DNA of 44,110 nucleotides from positions 1-44,110 of the forward strand of contig NZ_AQXL01000111.1 of NCBI RefSeq assembly GCF_000376225.1, read 5' to 3'. The translations under genes were made by a program, and so were the position numbers. Every line of letters begins with the position of its first letter. Positions within the stretch are counted from its first letter, which is position 1. This DNA is from Effusibacillus pohliae DSM 22757 (GTDB lineage Bacteria > Bacillota > Bacilli > Tumebacillales > Effusibacillaceae). The notes beneath the pieces were generated by a model. That model did not search any database. It was not told where the DNA came from and saw nothing but the letters and a program-made list of their open reading frames with translations. This document shows positions 40,795-44,110 of the stretch, one piece after another.

Positions 40795-40977
40795 GTGAAA
40801 AATAGGATACGGGAATTGCTGGATGGCAGGCCGGTTACCTGGCTTGCGGAAAAATCGGGCGTTAAACGCACGACGATTCATACATACATAAAAGGCGGGA
40901 TTCCCCAGTTGGATAAAGCGTATGCTATAGCGAGAGTCTTCGGGGTGTCAGTATACGATATATGGCCGGATCTGTGA
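40795..40977 (+). CDS. Small XRE-family regulator
   Basis: A Cro/C1-type helix-turn-helix protein of 60 residues: MKNRIRELLDGRPVTWLAEK, SGVKRTTIHTYIKGG, and a C-terminal GVSVYDIWPDL. It starts at GTG 40795 after GAGGTG. Such one-domain regulators are common in integrated elements. It diverges from hicAB, with about 130 bases between starts. Confidence 0.78.
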   Translation: MKNRIRELLDGRPVTWLAEKSGVKRTTIHTYIKGGIPQLDKAYAIARVFGVSVYDIWPDL

Positions 40978-41081
40978 CGGCCATTATTTTTTGTCTGTTT
41001 CGACAATTACTTATCATAAGTGTCGAATACTCGACATATGCATTTACCATCACACCGCAAGAGGAGAGGGGATGCGACGTG

Positions 41082-41264
41082 ATGGATGGCGAAAAGAAGC
41101 GGTTTGTCACTTTTAACCTGGCAAAACCGGAAGAAGCAAAACTGTTTGAGTTCTCTAAGACGATCAATTTCGCCCAGTTTGTTAAGCAGGCTCTGGCAGC
41201 GGAAATGCGAATCAGAAACCATGTGAGGGGAGATGGGTGGCAACAAAAAAGACCCTCCGAATGA
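41082..41264 (+). CDS. Small RHH-like protein of mobile elements
   Basis: A protein of 60 residues starting MDGEKKRFVTFNLAKPEE and continuing AKLFEFSKTINFAQFVKQAL. A short strand followed by two helices is the ribbon-helix-helix pattern seen in small plasmid proteins. GAGGAGAGGGG lies upstream; ATG 41082 or GTG 41079 may be used. DNA binding is inferred. Confidence 0.55.
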   Translation: MDGEKKRFVTFNLAKPEEAKLFEFSKTINFAQFVKQALAAEMRIRNHVRGDGWQQKRPSE

Positions 41265-41270
41265 GGGTCA
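41245..41270 (-). terminator. Minus-strand terminator of the 31-residue peptide unit
   Basis: GACCCTC pairs with GAGGGTC around CGAAT. On the minus strand TTTTTTG follows. It lies 105 bases past the peptide stop and overlaps the end of the plus-strand small gene. Confidence 0.75.
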
Positions 41271-41374
41271 GGGATGGCCTATAGCCGCTGCGTCGCGGCT
41301 TGCTAAAGCTGCGCTTCGCTAGCAGTGTATGCGGGAGGATGCGAAAATATGCATGGCCCGCAACTGGGAAAATT

Positions 41375-41470
41375 TCACCCGATGATGCCTGCGTCAATCA
41401 GTATCTTCAGAACAAAGATTGTTCCACCAGAAGCCACTAATCCGTACCCAAGCAGTGTCAATATCGGCAT
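41375..41470 (-). CDS. 31-residue hydrophobic peptide
   Basis: ATG 41470 is preceded by AAGGAGGACTTCAG, a perfect ribosome binding site. The peptide begins MPILTLLGYGLVASGG, continues TIFVLKILIDAG and ends IIG. It is one membrane-spanning helix with few charges. Transcription runs against its neighbours and ends at a clear terminator after a 105-base 3' region. The size, hydrophobicity and self-contained unit resemble type I toxins, but small membrane proteins of conjugative elements look similar. No family match is claimed. Confidence 0.55.
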   Translation of the reverse strand: MPILTLLGYGLVASGGTIFVLKILIDAGIIG

Positions 41471-41528
41471 CTGAAGTCCTCCTTCGCGGTTTGTTGTCAG
41501 TATCACCAATTGAGAGGAGAGATATACC

Positions 41529-41624
41529 ATGTTTTATTCGATGGCGTTACCACGCCGGCGTCAAAATGTCGAGGTGATTTCCTTGGAGGATTTTTTCGGG
41601 CGGAGGGAGGGCGTTATGACTTAG
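41529..41624 (+). CDS. Short reading frame at the head of the degraded conjugation gene
   Basis: ATG 41529 follows GAGAGGAGAG and gives 31 residues, starting MFYSMALPRRRQNVEVISL, then ending at TAG 41622-41624. It is in the same frame as the following pseudogene, so it may be that gene's front end cut by the amber codon, or a separate small gene overlapping it. Confidence 0.35.
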   Translation: MFYSMALPRRRQNVEVISLEDFFGRREGVMT

Positions 41625-42952
41625 AAGGAAAAACGGCTGGTCAACGCTCTCCTGTCCAGCGCGACAGCGGTCTTTCTGATCAAGGCGGATCTGGCAGAAG
41701 CCGCCGGGATCGCAGACCGGATCATTCGGGCGTTCGATCCACTTGTCGAGCTGGCGAAAGGGGTGTCGTACCCGATTGCCTTCCTGATGGTAACCGGAGG
41801 GTTTCTGCTGATCATGTTGGGTCAACGCCACAAAGGCCTGCAGATGATCAAGTGGGCCGCGGTGGGGTATATCGGTCTGCAGTTCGTGCCAGCCATCATG
41901 CAGATCCTGGTCGAGGTCGGTCGGCAACTTAACAAGCAGGGGGCTGCGCGGACCGCGCTACGGATTGCCACTGGAACCGTCCTGGAGACCATTAGCATTG
42001 TAACGGAACTGATTACAGGTGAGGAACCGGAAAAAGTGCGGCTTGACGATGCCGAACGGGCGGTTATTCTTCGTGACGGTTGGCTGCGTACGGAAACACT
42101 GGCCAAAACCCGTGGGGATGCTTTCGACGTATCTGGACGAGTGGGGGTAGTATGCGATTCACCGGCCCGCGCTCGAGCATTACTGCGCAGCGCCACGATG
42201 GCATTCCGGGAATTGGATGGCGACAATCACTTGATTCCCGCCGAGATGTCCTCGGAAAAGATGTGGCGGAAGATGCAGCAGCGCAGTATGGGGATCCGGC
42301 TGCAAAAGGACTACCTTTCGATCCCGGAAGTTTCCCGTCTTTTTCTGCTTCCGACGGGTCCGCTGCAGGAAAAATATCATCTTCAAAACATCCGCTCGCT
42401 GGAAACCGACATACCGGAGTCCATTCTCCAAGGCGACATCCTGCTTGGGGCGCACGAGTAGAACGAAAGGCGATCATCATCGATGTGCCAAAGACAGAGT
42501 TGGGGCCGGAAGGTGTGGATCTGATTGTGAATCTGCTATCCACAAAAATTGATCTGGCCATGACGCTTCGAAAGGAGCAAGATCAGTTTCCCTTTTTGTG
42601 ATTTTCGATGAGCCACATCAATATATGCGATCGGAAAAAATCTGGAAGGCCGCAGCCGTCGAATCGCGAAAATGGCGAGTCGGATATGTCTGGATGTTCC
42701 ACTCGTGGGAGCATATCCCGCACAATTTGGCCGAGATCATAAAGGCAGCCGGCGTCCATTATCATCTGTACAATAGTAGCAAAAAGACATTTCGGGATCT
42801 TGCGGAGGACATTGCGCCGTTCACCATTGAAGATGGAATAAAACTGCCCCGATTCCACGCCATCAACGTGCTGCGCGCTGGCGGGTAGATGGTGACACCG
42901 TTCATCGCGAAGATGGCATCGCCGCCGTCGAAGAGAAAAGAGGCCGAGTGAC
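41616..42952 (+). pseudogene. Remains of conjugation genes: small membrane protein joined to a TraG/VirB4-like ATPase
   Basis: ATG 41616 after GGAGGGAGGG reads M-T-TAG, then a good frame: KEKRLVNALLSS, a membrane protein with IAFLMVTGGFLLIMLGQ and KWAAVGYIGLQFVPAIMQIL. It runs on into RLFLLPTGPLQEKYHL and PESILQGDILLG, typical of the region before the P-loop in Gram-positive conjugation ATPases. The P-loop is missing. IIIDVPKTELGPEGVDLIV follows in another frame, and after one more base shift in a T run comes IFDEPHQYM (Walker B) with FHSWEHIPHNLAEII. A second in-frame TAG (42886) precedes MVTPFIAKMASPP. Deletion, frameshifts and two ambers show it is dead. Confidence 0.75.
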
Positions 42953-42963
42953 GGCCTCTTTTC
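42936..42963 (+). terminator. Terminator after the conjugation remnant
   Basis: AAAAGAGGCC pairs with GGCCTCTTTT around GAGTGAC. Confidence 0.85.
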
Positions 42964-42992
42964 GACGACGTGATACAATTTCTCAACCACAA

Positions 42993-43021
42993 TTGACACG
43001 TATAAAAATACGTATTATAAT
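42993..43021 (+). promoter_or_regulatory. Consensus promoter with embedded operator of the second hicAB unit
   Basis: TTGACA (42993-42998), exactly 17 bases, TATAAT (43016-43021): a full-consensus sigma-A promoter. The spacer holds a perfect inverted repeat, ACGTAT-AAAA-ATACGT (42998-43013), a fitting site for HicB autorepression. Confidence 0.85.
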
Positions 43022-43044
43022 AAAGGTGTAAGGAGGAGGGGATA

Positions 43045-43236
43045 TTGAAAAGCTACTCGTCAAGGGAATTGATCAAACTGATTGAGGTGGATGGGTGGTA
43101 CTTGGTGGCGGTGGCCGGGAGTCATCACCAGTACAAACATCCAACCAAACCTGGGCGGGTGACAATCCCTCACCCGAAGAAGGACCTTCCAATTAAGACG
43201 GTCAAGAGCATACTCAAGCAGGCAGGGCTGGAATAA
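43045..43236 (+). CDS. hicA: HicA-family toxin (second pair)
   Basis: An mRNA interferase of 63 residues: MKSYSSRELIKLIEVDGWYL, then VAGSHHQYKHPTKPGRVTIP with the active His, and KKDLPIKTVKSILKQAGL. It is the compact canonical HicA. It starts with TTG after AAGGAGGAGGGG. It precedes hicB by about 30 bases under the strong promoter at 42993. Confidence 0.92.
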   Translation: MKSYSSRELIKLIEVDGWYLVAVAGSHHQYKHPTKPGRVTIPHPKKDLPIKTVKSILKQAGLE

Positions 43237-43268
43237 CCGACCTGCCTGCAAAGGAGGTTTCAATATAC

Positions 43269-43682
43269 GTGAAAGATCGGTACATTTATCCAGCGATTTT
43301 CGATTATGCAGAAGATGGGATTTCGGTTGAGTTTCCTGATTTGCCGGGGTGCCTGACTTGCGGGGACACGGACGAGGAAGCGCTGCACAATGCGAAAGAA
43401 GCGATGGCGCTGCATCTGTACGGAATGGAGCAGGATGGAGATCCCATTCCGGCTCCTACTCCCGTATCGAAGCTGCGGACGGAGGAAAACCAGGCCGTGG
43501 TATTGGTGGAGGTCTGGATGCCGCCGTTTCGGGACGAGATGGAGGATCGCGCGGTGAAAAAGACACTGACCATCCCAAAGTGGCTGAACGACCTGGCAGA
43601 AGAACACAAGGTGAACTTTTCGCACGTGCTGCAGGATGCGCTGAAGCGGTATCTGGGTGTCGAACGTCGGAAAGCAGAATGA
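43269..43682 (+). CDS. hicB: HicB-family antitoxin (second pair)
   Basis: A protein of 137 residues with the N-terminal fold YPAIFDYAEDGISVEFPDLP and GCLTCGDTDEEALHNAKEAM. The C-terminal ribbon-helix-helix part is KKTLTIPKWLNDLAEEHKVN, then FSHVLQDALKRYLG. It starts at GTG 43269, nine bases after AAGGAGGT. It is only distantly similar to the first HicB in this island, so the two pairs are probably separate acquisitions. Confidence 0.92.
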   Translation: MKDRYIYPAIFDYAEDGISVEFPDLPGCLTCGDTDEEALHNAKEAMALHLYGMEQDGDPIPAPTPVSKLRTEENQAVVLVEVWMPPFRDEMEDRAVKKTLTIPKWLNDLAEEHKVNFSHVLQDALKRYLGVERRKAE

Positions 43683-43729
43683 GGCCCAGCCTCAATTCGA
43701 CCCCTTTTTATATTGTGTTATATTGTGTG

Positions 43730-43755
43730 GGAACCTGCTGGGTTCCTCTTTTTTT
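43730..43755 (+). terminator. Terminator of the second hicAB unit
   Basis: GGAACC pairs with GGTTCC around TGCTG, followed by TCTTTTTTT. The direct repeat TATTGTGT occurs twice just before. Confidence 0.8.
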
Positions 43756-43819
43756 GGAGGTCTGCATATGATCATGCATATTGGACACTTGAAATGTGGA
43801 ATGTGGAATGGTTGGAAGT

Positions 43820-44026
43820 ATACTGTTGCCACTCACGTAAAATGACGGCGTAAATCTCACCGACAATGACGGGAGAAGGGGAACGCCAACCTGCCAAATC
43901 AATGAGAAGTGTAACGCCGCTCAAAACGAAAGGCACACGCTGCTCGTTGTGAATAGAAGCGGCATGTGCCAATCGATGTGAGTTGTGGGGACAACGTAAA
44001 ATCAACTCGTAACGCCGCGCTGCCGG
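43820..44026. other. Non-coding stretch with repeated GTAACGCCG blocks
   Basis: Short related blocks recur: GACGGCGTAAATC, GTGTAACGCCGCTC, GTAAAATCAACTCGTAACGCCGCG. No convincing gene is present. The pattern could be the end of a further, older insertion sequence, but no transposase is visible. Confidence 0.35.
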
Positions 44027-44110
44027 TGTCAACATCGGATGTAAAATCCCCAATAGCATCGGATAGCAATTCCCCAAAATCACCGGCATGATTTCCTCAA
44101 AATCATCGGG
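44027..44110 (-). mobile_element. End of an IS21-like insertion sequence (partial)
   Basis: Read on the minus strand, two blocks TTGGGGAATTGCTATCCGAT and TTGGGGATTTTACATCCGAT follow each other and close with GTTGACA. The plus-strand edge is TGTCAAC, as at the left end of the window. Tandem terminal repeats and TGT...ACA edges are typical of IS21 elements. The element itself lies beyond the window. Confidence 0.55.

Noticed and set aside
41510-41932. A 140-codon frame overlapping the conjugation remnant in another frame
   Set aside because: Its Arg/Gly/Ser-rich composition marks it as a shadow. The other frame has clear membrane helices.
43769-43846. A 25-codon frame after the hicAB terminator with GGAGG upstream
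   Set aside because: It is very short, follows directly on the terminator and has no features. It is probably chance or the head of a gene destroyed by IS insertion.
43772-44089. A 105-codon minus-strand frame near the right edge
   Set aside because: It runs through the IS-end repeats and has no good ribosome binding site or family features.

Overview
The window looks like a chromosomal contig of a moderately GC-rich, spore-forming member of the Bacillales. An Alicyclobacillaceae relative such as Effusibacillus or Tumebacillus is my guess from protein flavour, not a proof. Support comes from strong AGGAGG ribosome binding sites with frequent GTG/TTG starts, sigma-A type promoters, an Sda sporulation checkpoint protein, a DUF3905 protein, a YhgE/Pip exporter, a yybP-ykoY riboswitch, and SOS and DnaA boxes of Bacillus type. 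Both ends lie in IS21-like insertion sequence ends, which suggests that the sequence stops where an assembly met repeats.

Layout. 1-783: the right end of an IS21-family element has cut into an already deleted glycosyltransferase gene. 986-7637: MFS transporter, MarR regulator with a DUF3147 membrane protein, nicotinate phosphoribosyltransferase coupled to glycerate kinase, and a lactate permease behind a perfect catabolite-response element. 7843-14234: an alpha-glucan utilisation operon, made of a LacI regulator, amylo-1,6-glucosidase, sugar-binding lipoprotein and two permeases. Matching palindromes lie before the regulator and before the debranching gene, and no transport ATPase is present. 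14458-16932: a zinc-ribbon protein, a tail-anchored PIN-like protein with a small membrane protein, and a PASTA pseudokinase. 17009-17254: a SelW/Rdx-type gene whose redox motif is Cys-x-x-TGA, very probably a selenoprotein. 17335-25454: GDSL esterase, ABC exporter, aldo/keto reductase, RsmF-like methyltransferase, acpS, sda, PAP2 phosphatase and citrate synthase. The sda promoter carries an SOS box over its -35 and a cluster of DnaA boxes upstream.

25500-38736: a group II intron scrap, YhgE, VanZ-like, CBS, DUF4383 and DUF3905 proteins, an M23 peptidase operon, an alcohol dehydrogenase, a broken alaX, an aminotransferase, a ThyX-like protein without the ThyX signature, a manganese-riboswitch-controlled TerC protein, an enoyl-CoA hydratase and S-adenosylmethionine decarboxylase. 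38813-39182 holds tRNA-Ala, tRNA-Cys and tRNA-Leu.

39240-43850 is a decayed accessory island next to tRNA-Leu. It holds a PLD-family nuclease, two HicAB toxin-antitoxin pairs, small regulators, a 31-residue hydrophobic peptide gene with its own terminator, and the wreck of a conjugation ATPase with deletions, frameshifts and two in-frame amber codons. The last bases are another IS21-like end. The most notable items are the selenoprotein gene, the sda checkpoint promoter, the divergent ThyX protein and the small peptide unit in the island.
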